A DNA stretch of 64,000 bases from Streptomyces sp. SM11 (GTDB taxonomy: Bacteria > Actinomycetota > Actinomycetes > Streptomycetales > Streptomycetaceae): positions 39,578 through 103,577 of the forward strand of contig NZ_NEUE01000244.1 of assembly GCF_002910905.1 (NCBI RefSeq), read 5' to 3'. Made by a program: the position numbers and the translations under genes. Below are positions 44,452-54,268 of the stretch, in pieces; positions within the stretch are counted from its first letter, which is position 1; each line of letters opens with the position of its first letter. The notes under the pieces were generated by a model that did no database searches, was not told where the DNA came from, and was given only the letters and a program-made list of their open reading frames with translations.

Positions 44452-45687
44452 ATGGCCATCGAGACGACGAAAAGGAAGGGCACGGCGATACCGCTGTGGC
44501 TCCCCGTGCTCTTCCTGACGATATTCACCTTCTACACGGACGACCATGTGATCGCGGGCATCCTGCCCGAGATCGCGGCCGGCCTCTCCGTCTCCCCGGC
44601 GATGGCCGGGCAGCTGGTGACGGTCTTCTCCCTCACCATCGCTGTCGTCACCCCCGTGGCCGGCCTGCTGCTGGCATCCACCGCCCGTAGGACGGTGGTG
44701 CTCGCGGCCCTGGCCGTGTTCACCCTCGCCAACCTCACCGCGACGGCCGTCGACCACTACGCCGCCATGGCCGCGCTGCGGGTGGCCGCCGCACTGTCCG
44801 CAGCCGCCGCCACCCCGCTGATCTTCGCCGTCACCGTGGAACTCGCCCCGGACGCCCGCCGCGGCCGCTACCTGTCCACACTGGCCCTCGGCGTCACCGG
44901 TTCCATCGCCTTCGGCGTACCGCTCGGAAGCTGGATCGGCACGTCCTGGGGCTGGCAGGCCACCTTCGGGGCGATGGCGGCCTGCGGCGCGGGGTGCCTG
45001 GTGCTGGTCGCCCTCACCCTGCCCGCCACAGCGCCCAAGCCACCCGTGCCCATCCGCCGGCAGCTGCGGGCGCTGGCCGCCCGTCCCATCCTCCTGGCGC
45101 TGACCGGCGGGGGGCTCGCCATCATGGGTTCGGTCATGCTGCTCACCTACCTGGTGCCTTTCCTGGAAGGTGTGCTGACCGAGCCGGACGGCACACGAGC
45201 CGTCGCCTTCGCCGTGCTCGGCGCGGCCGGCACCGTGGGAGTCCTCGCGGGCGGCTACGCCACCGACCGTCTCGGCCCCGACCGCACCATCCGCTGGGGC
45301 CTGGGAATCTTCACCGTACTGATGCTCGCCCTCGTGGCGCTCTGGCTGCTGCGCCCCGTGCCACCGGCCGTGCTGCTCGCGCTGATCGCCCTCTGGGGTC
45401 TCACCGCCTATCTCAGCGCACCCGCCGTGCAGACCCGGCTGTACGAGGTGGCAGGAGACCTCACGGCCCAGGCACTGGCCCTCAACACCAGCTTGGGCTA
45501 CCTCGGCATAGCCGCCGGCGGTGCCATGGGCGGCATGATCGTCGCCCGCGCCGACGCCGGCTGGCTGCCCGCCGCCACCGCCGTCACCTCGGTGCTGGCC
45601 CTGGTCCTGATCACCCTGGCCTTCCGCGGGCCGCACGACACCGGCGCCCGCGCGGGCTCCACCCAGCGAGACGGAGCCACCCAGTGA
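44452..45687 (+). CDS. MFS transporter in siderophore operon
   Basis: A 411-residue carrier with about 12 membrane helices. The first half holds YTDDHVIAGILPEIAAGLSV and LLLASTARRTVVLAALAVF; the second half begins after a polar loop near residue 200. It resembles arabinose-efflux/EntS-like exporters. Its position between the binding lipoprotein and the ABC pair, and its GTGA overlap with the ABC gene, suggest siderophore export. It starts at ATG 44452, with GAGGAG 14 bases upstream, a little far. It is not an obvious copy of the MFS at 3938, although both precede an ABC pair. Confidence 0.87.
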   Translation: MAIETTKRKGTAIPLWLPVLFLTIFTFYTDDHVIAGILPEIAAGLSVSPAMAGQLVTVFSLTIAVVTPVAGLLLASTARRTVVLAALAVFTLANLTATAVDHYAAMAALRVAAALSAAAATPLIFAVTVELAPDARRGRYLSTLALGVTGSIAFGVPLGSWIGTSWGWQATFGAMAACGAGCLVLVALTLPATAPKPPVPIRRQLRALAARPILLALTGGGLAIMGSVMLLTYLVPFLEGVLTEPDGTRAVAFAVLGAAGTVGVLAGGYATDRLGPDRTIRWGLGIFTVLMLALVALWLLRPVPPAVLLALIALWGLTAYLSAPAVQTRLYEVAGDLTAQALALNTSLGYLGIAAGGAMGGMIVARADAGWLPAATAVTSVLALVLITLAFRGPHDTGARAGSTQRDGATQ

Positions 45688-47495
45688 GCGCCCAGACCTC
45701 CGACGCGACACCCGAGCCCACCACTCTGGGCGCACTGCTGCGCCCGGTGCAGGGACGGCTCGCCCTCACCGCGCTGTGCTCAGCGGTGGCCGCCGTGGTC
45801 TCCGTGGTGCCGCTGGTCTGCCTGGTGGAACTCGCCCGGATCCTGCTGCCCGGCCTCACCGGGAGCCCGATCGACGAGGGCGACGCATGGACCACCGTCG
45901 TCGTCGCAGCCGCCGCGCTGGCCCTGCGGCTGACGCTCCTGCTGTGCGCCTCCACCATCTCCCACCTGGCCGACGTCAGGCTGGGGTCCCTGCTCCGTCG
46001 CAGGGTCGTCGGCCACTTGGGCCGCGTCCCGCTGGGCTGGTTCACCCAGCGCAACTCCGGCCTGGTAAAGAAGGCCGTCCAGGACGACGTCGGCTCACTG
46101 CACCACCTGGTGGCGCACTCGGTCACCGAGCTGACCACCGCGCTGGTGGTGCCTACCGCCATCGTCGGCTACCTGCTGCTGTCCGACCCGCTGATGGCCG
46201 TGATCACCCTGGTCCCGGTGGCCGCCGGCATGCTCGGCCTCAAGATCGCCACCCGGGGCACCACCGAGAAGCTCATCGAGTACGCGGGCTCGCAGGCCCG
46301 CCTCGGCTCCGTCACCGTGCAGTTCACCGACGGCATCACCGAGGTCAAGACGTTCGGCACCCTCGGCCGGGCCCACGACGCCTACCGGGAGGCCGCCGAG
46401 GACTTCGACGACCGTCACCGGGACTGGATGCGCTCCAGTTCCGCCGGGGCGACCTTCATGGAACTGGCCCTCTCACCGATGACCCTGCTGCTGACCACGG
46501 TGCTCGCCGGGGGAGCCCTGGTGCACTCCGGATACCTCGGCGGCCCGTTGGAGCTGCTGCCCTTCGTCGTCATGGGGCTGGCAATACCCGCGCCGGTGCT
46601 CGCCGTCGGCTTCAACTACCACGCCCTGCTCGCGGCCCGGGGCGCCGCCACCCGGGTCCGGGAGATCCTCGCCGAGCCCACCCTCCCCGCACCGGCCGAG
46701 CCCGCGGCCGCACCGGACGCCGGCGCCGCCCTGCGCCTGGAGTCGGTGGACTTCGACTACGGCGACCATGCCGCCCTGCGCGGCATCAACCTGACGCTCC
46801 GTCCCGGAACCATGACCGCCCTCGTCGGTGCCTCCGGATCGGGCAAGTCGACCCTCGCCAAGCTCGCGGCCCGCTTCCACGACCCGTCCGCGGGCCGGAT
46901 CACCCTGGGCGGCACGGACCTGCGCGAACTCTCCTTCGGGGACCTCTACACGCACATCGGCTTCGTCTTCCAGGACACCACGCCGCTGCGTGTCTCCGTC
47001 CGGGACAACATCCGCCTGGCCCGCCCCGGCGCCGAGGACGCCGAAGTCCTGCGTGCGGCCGCCGCCGCACAGCTCACCGAGGTGATCGAACGCCTCCCAA
47101 GAGGCCTGGACTCCGTCATCGGCGACGACGCCAGACTCTCCGGCGGCGAGTGCCAGCGCATCGCCATCGCCCGCGCCATCCTCGCCGACCGGCCGCTGCT
47201 CGTCCTCGACGAGGCCACCTCCGCAGTGGACCCCGACAGCGAGGCAGCCATCCAGCAAGCGCTCAGCGCGCTCTGCGCGGCCCGGACCCTCCTGGTGATC
47301 GCCCATCGGCTGCACACCGTACGCGGCGCCGACACCATCGCGGTGCTCGACGGCGGCCGGATAGCAGAGCAGGGCACGCACGAGGAGCTGCTGGCGAACG
47401 GTACCCGCTACCCGGACCTGTGGGCCGCCCACCAGGGCGGCGAAGAGCCCCACCGGCCCGACGACACCACGGAAAGCGAGCTGTCGCCCCGATGA
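45684..47495 (+). CDS. ABC transporter, membrane+ATPase half, A-type (cassette 3)
   Basis: A 603-residue exporter-fold half-transporter. The loop motif SGLVKKAVQDDVGSLHHLV is shared with the A-type subunits at 5206 and 12396. The ATPase motifs are GASGSGKST, LSGGECQR, LVLDEATSAVD and IAHRLH. It starts at GTG 45684 overlapping the MFS stop and is itself overlapped by its B-type partner. Being embedded in the biosynthetic operon, this pair is the best candidate for an IrtAB/YbtPQ-like transporter of the siderophore. It has no fused siderophore-interacting (reductase) domain such as IrtA carries. Confidence 0.9.
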   Translation: MSAQTSDATPEPTTLGALLRPVQGRLALTALCSAVAAVVSVVPLVCLVELARILLPGLTGSPIDEGDAWTTVVVAAAALALRLTLLLCASTISHLADVRLGSLLRRRVVGHLGRVPLGWFTQRNSGLVKKAVQDDVGSLHHLVAHSVTELTTALVVPTAIVGYLLLSDPLMAVITLVPVAAGMLGLKIATRGTTEKLIEYAGSQARLGSVTVQFTDGITEVKTFGTLGRAHDAYREAAEDFDDRHRDWMRSSSAGATFMELALSPMTLLLTTVLAGGALVHSGYLGGPLELLPFVVMGLAIPAPVLAVGFNYHALLAARGAATRVREILAEPTLPAPAEPAAAPDAGAALRLESVDFDYGDHAALRGINLTLRPGTMTALVGASGSGKSTLAKLAARFHDPSAGRITLGGTDLRELSFGDLYTHIGFVFQDTTPLRVSVRDNIRLARPGAEDAEVLRAAAAAQLTEVIERLPRGLDSVIGDDARLSGGECQRIAIARAILADRPLLVLDEATSAVDPDSEAAIQQALSALCAARTLLVIAHRLHTVRGADTIAVLDGGRIAEQGTHEELLANGTRYPDLWAAHQGGEEPHRPDDTTESELSPR

Positions 47496-49213
47496 TCCGC
47501 TCCCTGTTCGCCCTGCTCGACCCGGCGGGCCGCCGACGGCTGCGCGCCCTGCTGATCCGCGTCAGCGTCGCAGCCGTCCTCCAGGGGCTCGCCGGCTGCA
47601 CCCTCATCCCCTTGCTCAGCGGCCTGTTCACCGACGACTGGGACGCGGTGTGGATCTGGGCCGCGGTGCTGGCCGGCCTGGTGCTGGCCCACCACACGGT
47701 GATGCTGCGCAACCACCGCCACGCCGGTGAACTCTCCAGCGTCCTGCTGCGGCTGCTCCACGCCCGGCTGGGCGAAGCGCTGACCCGCATACCCCTGGGG
47801 TGGTTCGCCGAAGGGCGGGCGGCAACCGTCAATCGGCTGGTCACCAAGACCGCCCTCGACGTGGCCACCGCCCCCGCCCACCTGGTGGCCCCGGTGGTCG
47901 CGGCGGTGGCCACCCCGGCGACCATCATCGCCGTAACCCTGGCTGTGCAATGGCAGGTCGGGATCGCCCTGCTGCTCGGCGCGCCGCTGCCACTGCTCGC
48001 CTACCGTCTCTACCTGCGGGTCATCGAGCGCGTCGAGGACACCTGGGAGGCCGGCACCAACCGGGCCTCCGAGCGGATCCTGGAGTACGCGCGACAGCAG
48101 CCGGTGCTGCGAGCCTACGGCGGCGGCAACGCCCCGCTGGACCGGGCCCTCACCGACCAGGACGCCGGCGCCCGGGGCATGGTGCTGGGCAACTCGGCGG
48201 CCACCGCGCCGCTCTTCCTGGCCCTGCAGGCGGTCCTCACCGCTGTGCTGGCCCTCGTCGTCCTGCTGGCCCTGGGCGGTGGGGACATTACGGTGCTGAT
48301 CGCGGTGATGGTGCTGTCCGTGCGCTTCGTCGAGCCGCTGACGGCCGTCGCCGAGGTCGCCGGGGGCCTGCGCATCGCCGCCGTGGGACTGCGGCGCTTC
48401 CGCGAGGTTTTGGACACCCCGCCGTTGCCGGAGCCCGAACGGCCCGCGAGCGCCGGGCCCCCGTCCGTGGAGTTCCGCGAGGTGACCTTCGGCTACACCA
48501 CGGGCCGCCCGGTCCTGCACGCGCTGTCCTTCCGCGCCGAGCCCGGCACGCTGACCGCGCTGGTCGGGCCCTCCGGCGCCGGGAAGTCCACCGTCCTCTC
48601 CCTGCTCGCCCGTTTCCACGACCCGGACAGCGGGTCCGTGCTGGTCGGTGACCGGGACGTACGCGAGCTGGGCACGGAGCAACTGCTGAGCCGGGTGGCC
48701 CTGGTCTCCCAGCACCCCTACCTCTTCGAGGAGTCCATCGCCGAGAACATTCTGCGCGCCCGTCCCGGCGCCCGCCCCGAGGAGCTGGACCGGGTGATCC
48801 GGCTGGCCCGCGTCGACGAGATCGCCGCCCGGCTGCCGGACGGCCTCGGCACCCGTGTCGGAGAAGGCGGGGCCACCCTTTCCGGGGGCGAGCGGCAGCG
48901 GGTCTCGATCGCCCGTGCTCTGCTCAAGGACGCCCCGATCGTGCTGCTGGACGAGGTCACCTCCTCACTCGACGCAGTCAACGAACGCCTGGTCCAGCAG
49001 GCCGTCACCCGGCTCGCCGCCGACCGCACGGTGCTGGTGGTCGCCCACCGGCTCGAGACCGTCGAAGGCGCCGACCGGATCCTGGTGCTGGACGAGGGCC
49101 GCATCACCGAGTCCGGCTCCCACGAGGAACTGCTGCGGCACGGTGGCGTCTACAGCCGATTCGTCGACCGCCGCCACCGGAGCGCCGCCTGGCACCTCAC
49201 CGGCACCGGTTGA
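47492..49213 (+). CDS. ABC transporter, membrane+ATPase half, B-type (cassette 3)
   Basis: A 573-residue partner half-transporter. It has six membrane helices in the first 310 residues, then GPSGAGKST (Walker A), LSGGERQR (signature), VLLDEVTSSLD (Walker B, with Val in place of the usual Ala/Pro) and VAHRLE. It starts at ATG 47492 overlapping the A-type stop. The conserved Arg-rich ending RHRSAAWHLTGTG resembles the ends of the other B subunits (RHWRISAAP, HGWRLQPAP), supporting a common origin of the three pairs. Confidence 0.9.
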   Translation: MIRSLFALLDPAGRRRLRALLIRVSVAAVLQGLAGCTLIPLLSGLFTDDWDAVWIWAAVLAGLVLAHHTVMLRNHRHAGELSSVLLRLLHARLGEALTRIPLGWFAEGRAATVNRLVTKTALDVATAPAHLVAPVVAAVATPATIIAVTLAVQWQVGIALLLGAPLPLLAYRLYLRVIERVEDTWEAGTNRASERILEYARQQPVLRAYGGGNAPLDRALTDQDAGARGMVLGNSAATAPLFLALQAVLTAVLALVVLLALGGGDITVLIAVMVLSVRFVEPLTAVAEVAGGLRIAAVGLRRFREVLDTPPLPEPERPASAGPPSVEFREVTFGYTTGRPVLHALSFRAEPGTLTALVGPSGAGKSTVLSLLARFHDPDSGSVLVGDRDVRELGTEQLLSRVALVSQHPYLFEESIAENILRARPGARPEELDRVIRLARVDEIAARLPDGLGTRVGEGGATLSGGERQRVSIARALLKDAPIVLLDEVTSSLDAVNERLVQQAVTRLAADRTVLVVAHRLETVEGADRILVLDEGRITESGSHEELLRHGGVYSRFVDRRHRSAAWHLTGTG

Positions 49214-49287
49214 GCGAGCCCCCTCTCCGGCCCGAACCCGAACCCCGGAACCACAACCCCAACCCCAACCGAGAACGGAGTCACGCC

Positions 49288-49512
49288 ATGAGCACCAACC
49301 CCTTCGACGACGACAACGGCCGCTTCCACGCAGTGGTCAACGACGAGGACCAGTACGCCCTGTGGCCCGCCTTCCGCGAGATCCCCCCGGGCTGGCGATC
49401 CGTCCACGGTGAGGCCACCCGCCAAGAGGTCCTGGAGTTCATCGAGAACACCTGGACCGACATGCGCCCCCGCAGCCTGCGGGAGGCGATGGCCGCAGAC
49501 GACGCACGATGA
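49288..49512 (+). CDS. MbtH-like NRPS activator
   Basis: A 74-residue MbtH-family protein. These small proteins bind NRPS adenylation domains and are needed for their folding or activity. It carries the full signature: NPFDDDNGRFHAVVNDEDQY, LWP, PPGW, and WTDMRPRSL near the end. It starts at ATG 49288 after a repetitive C/A-rich spacer. It is placed between the ABC pair and the last NRPS gene and probably serves all three synthetases. Confidence 0.96.
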   Translation: MSTNPFDDDNGRFHAVVNDEDQYALWPAFREIPPGWRSVHGEATRQEVLEFIENTWTDMRPRSLREAMAADDAR

Positions 49513-49597
49513 CGCGCCGGGCGGGGGCGGACCCCTCCGCTCCCGCCCACCCGCAGAACCACGACCAACCGCCCCAGCGAACGACGAGGAACCCGCG

Positions 49598-52500
49598 GTG
49601 GCCTTCACCGGCAGGCATGACATAGCCGAGATCCTGGCACTCGGCCCGCTCCAGCACGGGCTGTACTCACTCAACCGGCTCCACCACGACCACCCCCGTA
49701 CCGGCGGGCCGGCGACGGAGCCCGAGTCCGACGGCTACGCCATCGCCGTCCTGACCGACTTCCACGGACCACTGGACCCCGAGCGGCTGCACCGCGCGCT
49801 GCGTACCGTGCTCACCCGGCACCCCCAGTTGACGGCCAGCTTCTGGGACCAGGACCTGCCGCACCCCGTCCAGCTCATACCCGCGGCCGTCGAGGTGCCG
49901 TGGCGTGTCGTCCGGATGACGCCCGTGGAGTTCGACGCCCACGTCGAGGCCGAGCGAGAGCTCCCGTTCGACCTGGCGGCCGGGCCGCCGCTGCGCGTCA
50001 CCCTCGCCCGGCTGGGAGCGGAACACCACCGGCTGCTCTGCGTCTTCCACCACATCGTGATCGACGGGTGGTCGGTACCCGTCTTCTGGAACGACCTCGC
50101 CGCGGCCTACTCCGAGGACAGCCCCGAACCGGTCCGGACCCACCCCGCCTACCGGGAGTACATCGGCTGGCTGCGCCGCCAGGACGGCGCAGCGTCGCTC
50201 GCCGAGTGGAGGCGGGCCCTGAGCGGATTCGGCGAACCGACCGTCGTGGCCTCCGGCACCCGGGTGCACGGCGAGCCACACCGGGCGGTCCTCACCATGC
50301 GATCGCTCCAGGGGCCGCCCCTGGAGACGCTGCTGAACCGGGTGCGTACGGCCAACCTCACCGTCAACACCGTCGCCCAGGCGGCCTGGGCCGTCCTGCT
50401 CAACCGGCTGACGGGGCGTGAGGACGTGGTGTTCGGCGTCACCGTCTCCGGCCGACCCGAGGAGGTGCCGCAGATCGAGTCCGCCATCGGGCTGTTCATC
50501 AACACCATCCCCGCCCGCGTCACCCTCGACCGCGACGAACCTCTGATCGACCTGTGCCGCCGGATCCAGCGCGACGCCGCCAGGCAGCGGTCCCACGGCT
50601 ACACCGGCCTCAGCGAGATCCAGCGTGCGACCGGACACGGCGACCTCTTCGACACCTTGATGATCTTCCACAACACGCCCAAGGGAGCTGCCCGGGACAC
50701 TCTGGACCTCGGCGGTGCGGTGACCATGTCGCCGGTTTCGATGGACAGCTACACCCACTACCCGCTGACCGTCGTGCCGTTCCTGCTGGACGACCGGCTC
50801 TACGTCAACGTCGACCACATCGACGCCCTCCTCGGCGGGCTCGACCCGGGCCGACTGGCCGAACGGTTCCTCCAGACCATGCAGGAGATCGCCGCCGGTG
50901 CCGCCGACCCCTCCCGTACCCACCGGGATCTCGACATCCTTCTCCCGGAAGAGCGGGCCGAACTGGCCCTCCTCGCCGACGGCCCCCCCGCCCCGAACCC
51001 CCGTCAACAGCCAGGCCGCGGCACGGACCACGGTGTGCACCGGGAGTTCGAGCGGGCCGCAGCCCGCCACCCCGACCGGATCGCCGTACGCGACCGCCGG
51101 GGCGAGGTCACCTACCGCGAGCTCGACCGCTGGTCCAACACTCTCGCCAGACGCCTGCGCTCCACAGGCGTCAGCCCGGAGGTCAGGGTCGCGATCGCGC
51201 TGCCACGTACCCGGGAGTACCTGGTCGCACTCCTCGCCGTACTCAAGGCCGGCGGCACTCTGGTACCGCTCGACCTCACCGCACCGACCGACCGCAACAC
51301 CACCATCGCCCAGCTCGCACGCGCCCACCTGCTGATCGCCCTGCCCGGGGAGCAGGACTGGTGGGACGGCCCGCGCTGCGCACCCGGCACACCCGGTTGC
51401 GCCGACGCCCCCGGTGCCGCCGAGCCACTCCCCGGCGGCACCCACCCGGAACAGGCCGTCCACGTCGTCTTCACCTCAGGATCCACCGGCGAGCCCAAGG
51501 GCGTGGTGGCCACCCACCGCGGGCTGGCCACTCTGCTGCACGCCCACCGCACCGAGATCTACGGCCCGGTGACCGCGGGGACCACCACACCCCTGCGGGT
51601 CGGGCACTCCTGGTCCTTCGCCTTCGACGCCGCCTGGCAGCCGCAACTGGCCCTGCTCAGCGGCCACACCCTGGAACTCTTCGACGAGGAGGACCAGCAC
51701 GACCCGGCACGGCTGGTCCGCGGCATCCGGGACCGCGACGTGGACATGCTGGACACCTCACCTTCGATGTTCGCCCGGCTGTCCGAGGCCGGGCTCATAC
51801 AGGACGGCCGCTGCCCGCTGCGTATCCTGGCCCTCGGCGGGGAGGAGATCTCCCGCGGTACCTGGGACACGCTCGCCGGCCTGCGCGGCACCCGCGTCCA
51901 CAACTTCTACGGCCCCACCGAGATCACCGTCGAGGCCGTCAACGCCCGGGTGCGGGCGGGGGAGGAACCCGCGATCGGGGCGCCCGCCCCCGGCTCCCGC
52001 GCCCTCGTACTCGGGCCCGACCTGCGTCCTGTGCCTCTCGGTACACGGGGCGAGCTGTACCTGGGCGGACTCCAGGTGGCACGTTGCTACGAGTCCCGCC
52101 CCGCGCTGACCGCCGAGCGCTTCGTGCCCGATCCGGAGACAGGAGAGCGCCTCTATCGCACCGGGGACGTGGTACGGCGCGACAAGGCCGGCCGCCTGAT
52201 CTTCCTCGGACGCGCGGACGCGCAAGTGAAGATCCGCGGCTACCGGGTGGAACTCGCCGAGGTGGTGACCGCGCTGGAGGCGAGCGCCGACGTGGCCAAG
52301 GCCGTCGTCGTCCCGTTCGCGAACGGACAGGGCAGGGCCCTGGCCGCGTACGTGGTCGCCTCCCGCACGCTCAGGGAGACCGGCCGGCCCCTGAACCCGG
52401 TGGCGCTCCGCGACGAACTGGCCGGCCGGGTTCCGTCCTACCTGATTCCCGCCCGCATCACCGTGCTGGACCGCATCCCGCTGACCCTCAACGGCAAGGC

Positions 52501-54268
52501 CGACCTGCGGGCCCTGCCCCGACCCACGGGTGACCACGCGACAGGCACCGCCGCCCGGCCGCCGCGCACCCCCACCGAGCACGCCGTCCACCGTGCGGTA
52601 CAAGCCCTGCTCGACGCGTCGGAACTCGACTGTGACGATGACCTCTTCCACCACGGCCTGGACAGCATCACAACCATCTCCCTCGTAGGCGAGCTCCGCC
52701 GGGCCGGGCTGTCCTGTACCCCTCGGCAGGTGATGACGCACCGGACCATCGCCGAACTCGCCCGGGTGATCGACGACACGCAGACCGCCACCGCGCGCCC
52801 CGAACAGCTCGCCGCCACGGACACCGGCAACGACGCCGTCCAGGAGGTGACAACCCCGGTCCTGGACTGGTTGTACGGGCTGGGAGACTACCGTCGTTTC
52901 GCGCTCTCACAGTTGATCACCCTGCCGCCGGACCTCGGCCTGGAGCAGGCCGAGGCCTTGCTGGAGGCGGTCCGCCGCGCCCATCCCCAGCTGTCGGCCC
53001 GAGCGGTCGCCGGGGCGGACGGGCACCTGCGGTTGGTGAACGGACCAGGCCGGGCCGCACCGGAAGAGAAGCCTCCGGCGATCCTCGCCGAGGAAACGCA
53101 CGAGGAGCTGACGCCCTCCGTGGTGCTCGCCGCGGCCCGCCGCGCCTGGAACCGGCTGGAACCGGCCGACGGGGCGATGCTGGTCGGCGTGCTGCTTCGC
53201 GAGAGCCGCTCCGGTCGGACCCTCTTGTTCCTCGCCGCCCACCACGCCGCGGCGGACCTGGTCTCCTGGCAGATCATCCTCGCCGATCTGGCGGCTGCTT
53301 CTGCCACCCGAGGTCTCGGGGGATCCGCCGTGATCGACGTGCCGCGCGAGCACACCTCCATGGCAGCCTGGTCGCGGACGCTCGCCCGCCGCGCCCAGGG
53401 CCCGGAGCCGGCCAGGCAGGAGCACTACTGGCGAGGCGTCGACAAGGAGGTGGCCAGGGCACTCCGGCTTGCCCCAGCCGCACCCCGGCCGCCCACCGGC
53501 ACCCGTGGCGCGCTGCGCTCCCACCGGGTCCGCGCGGACGCCGGTTCGACCGCGGCACTGCTGCGCCACCGTACTTCCCCACCCGAGGTCGCGCTGCTCG
53601 CGGCCACGGCACTGGCGGAAGCGACCTGGCGGGCTGCTCATTCCACCTGCGCCGGTGCCGGCCTGGCTCTGGTCAGGGAGGGGCACGGCCGCCGCGACGA
53701 GCTGGCCGAGCCCTATCACGACAGGCGGGACGGGCCGGTGGACACCTCCCGTACCGTCGGCTGGTTCAACGTGCTGCATCCGTTGGTGCTCGAATCCGGC
53801 GGACAGCGCACCACCCTGGAATGTGCCGAGCATGACAGCTTGCGGGCCCTGCGACTGCTGGCGTCCGTACGCGAGGAGCTGGACGCCGTTCCGTACGGCG
53901 GCTTCGACTGTCCCTCCGCCCGGCCTGCCGGTGAGGCGGCACCGGACATCCTCTTCAGCTATCTGGGCCGCGTCGACCGTACGCCGCCCGCGAACGCCGC
54001 AGAGGAACGTCCATGGACCGTCATCGCCGACGAGGCACTGGCCCGGGAGTTCCCCGAGGACAGTGAACCCGAGCTACGGCAGGCCTTCGCTCTGGAGCTC
54101 ATATCGGCGGTGCACCCCGGGCCCGACGGACCGGAGTTCGAGGCAGTGTGGCGCCACGACCCCGGGGTCGTGGCGACGGCCGACATCGAGGAGCTGGCCC
54201 ACTACTGGGTTCGGGCCCTGACCGTGCTGGCCCGAGCGGTCCGGCAGCAGGAGAGGAACGAGAAGTGA
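49598..54268 (+). CDS. NRPS: C-A-PCP-E
   Basis: A 1556-residue single module. The C domain has an intact HHIVIDGWS (about residue 151). The A domain has FTSGSTGEPKG (about 621) and by eye the pocket D-A-Q-D-A-G-F-V-E, which I cannot assign. The PCP is FHHGLDSITT (about 1016). A terminal epimerization domain has HHAAADLVSW (about 1214), EGHGR, TVGWFNVLHPL and ILFSYLGRVD. The residue should therefore enter the product as the D form. I chose GTG 49598 with GAGGA seven bases upstream; the longer open frame before it has no domain. The gene overlaps the hydrolase by GTGA. No thioesterase. Confidence 0.92.
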   Translation: MAFTGRHDIAEILALGPLQHGLYSLNRLHHDHPRTGGPATEPESDGYAIAVLTDFHGPLDPERLHRALRTVLTRHPQLTASFWDQDLPHPVQLIPAAVEVPWRVVRMTPVEFDAHVEAERELPFDLAAGPPLRVTLARLGAEHHRLLCVFHHIVIDGWSVPVFWNDLAAAYSEDSPEPVRTHPAYREYIGWLRRQDGAASLAEWRRALSGFGEPTVVASGTRVHGEPHRAVLTMRSLQGPPLETLLNRVRTANLTVNTVAQAAWAVLLNRLTGREDVVFGVTVSGRPEEVPQIESAIGLFINTIPARVTLDRDEPLIDLCRRIQRDAARQRSHGYTGLSEIQRATGHGDLFDTLMIFHNTPKGAARDTLDLGGAVTMSPVSMDSYTHYPLTVVPFLLDDRLYVNVDHIDALLGGLDPGRLAERFLQTMQEIAAGAADPSRTHRDLDILLPEERAELALLADGPPAPNPRQQPGRGTDHGVHREFERAAARHPDRIAVRDRRGEVTYRELDRWSNTLARRLRSTGVSPEVRVAIALPRTREYLVALLAVLKAGGTLVPLDLTAPTDRNTTIAQLARAHLLIALPGEQDWWDGPRCAPGTPGCADAPGAAEPLPGGTHPEQAVHVVFTSGSTGEPKGVVATHRGLATLLHAHRTEIYGPVTAGTTTPLRVGHSWSFAFDAAWQPQLALLSGHTLELFDEEDQHDPARLVRGIRDRDVDMLDTSPSMFARLSEAGLIQDGRCPLRILALGGEEISRGTWDTLAGLRGTRVHNFYGPTEITVEAVNARVRAGEEPAIGAPAPGSRALVLGPDLRPVPLGTRGELYLGGLQVARCYESRPALTAERFVPDPETGERLYRTGDVVRRDKAGRLIFLGRADAQVKIRGYRVELAEVVTALEASADVAKAVVVPFANGQGRALAAYVVASRTLRETGRPLNPVALRDELAGRVPSYLIPARITVLDRIPLTLNGKADLRALPRPTGDHATGTAARPPRTPTEHAVHRAVQALLDASELDCDDDLFHHGLDSITTISLVGELRRAGLSCTPRQVMTHRTIAELARVIDDTQTATARPEQLAATDTGNDAVQEVTTPVLDWLYGLGDYRRFALSQLITLPPDLGLEQAEALLEAVRRAHPQLSARAVAGADGHLRLVNGPGRAAPEEKPPAILAEETHEELTPSVVLAAARRAWNRLEPADGAMLVGVLLRESRSGRTLLFLAAHHAAADLVSWQIILADLAAASATRGLGGSAVIDVPREHTSMAAWSRTLARRAQGPEPARQEHYWRGVDKEVARALRLAPAAPRPPTGTRGALRSHRVRADAGSTAALLRHRTSPPEVALLAATALAEATWRAAHSTCAGAGLALVREGHGRRDELAEPYHDRRDGPVDTSRTVGWFNVLHPLVLESGGQRTTLECAEHDSLRALRLLASVREELDAVPYGGFDCPSARPAGEAAPDILFSYLGRVDRTPPANAAEERPWTVIADEALAREFPEDSEPELRQAFALELISAVHPGPDGPEFEAVWRHDPGVVATADIEELAHYWVRALTVLARAVRQQERNEK

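Noticed and set aside
49240..49275. AACCCC-type short repeats before the MbtH gene, considered as a CRISPR or regulatory repeat
   Set aside because: It is only a few irregular short units in a gene spacer. No direct repeats with spacers of constant length occur anywhere in the window, so no CRISPR array.
49210..49287. Longer start for the MbtH-like protein
   Set aside because: The upstream extension is a Pro/Asn-rich repeat (CCCGAACCCGAACCC-like spacer). The family begins at MSTNPFDDDNG.
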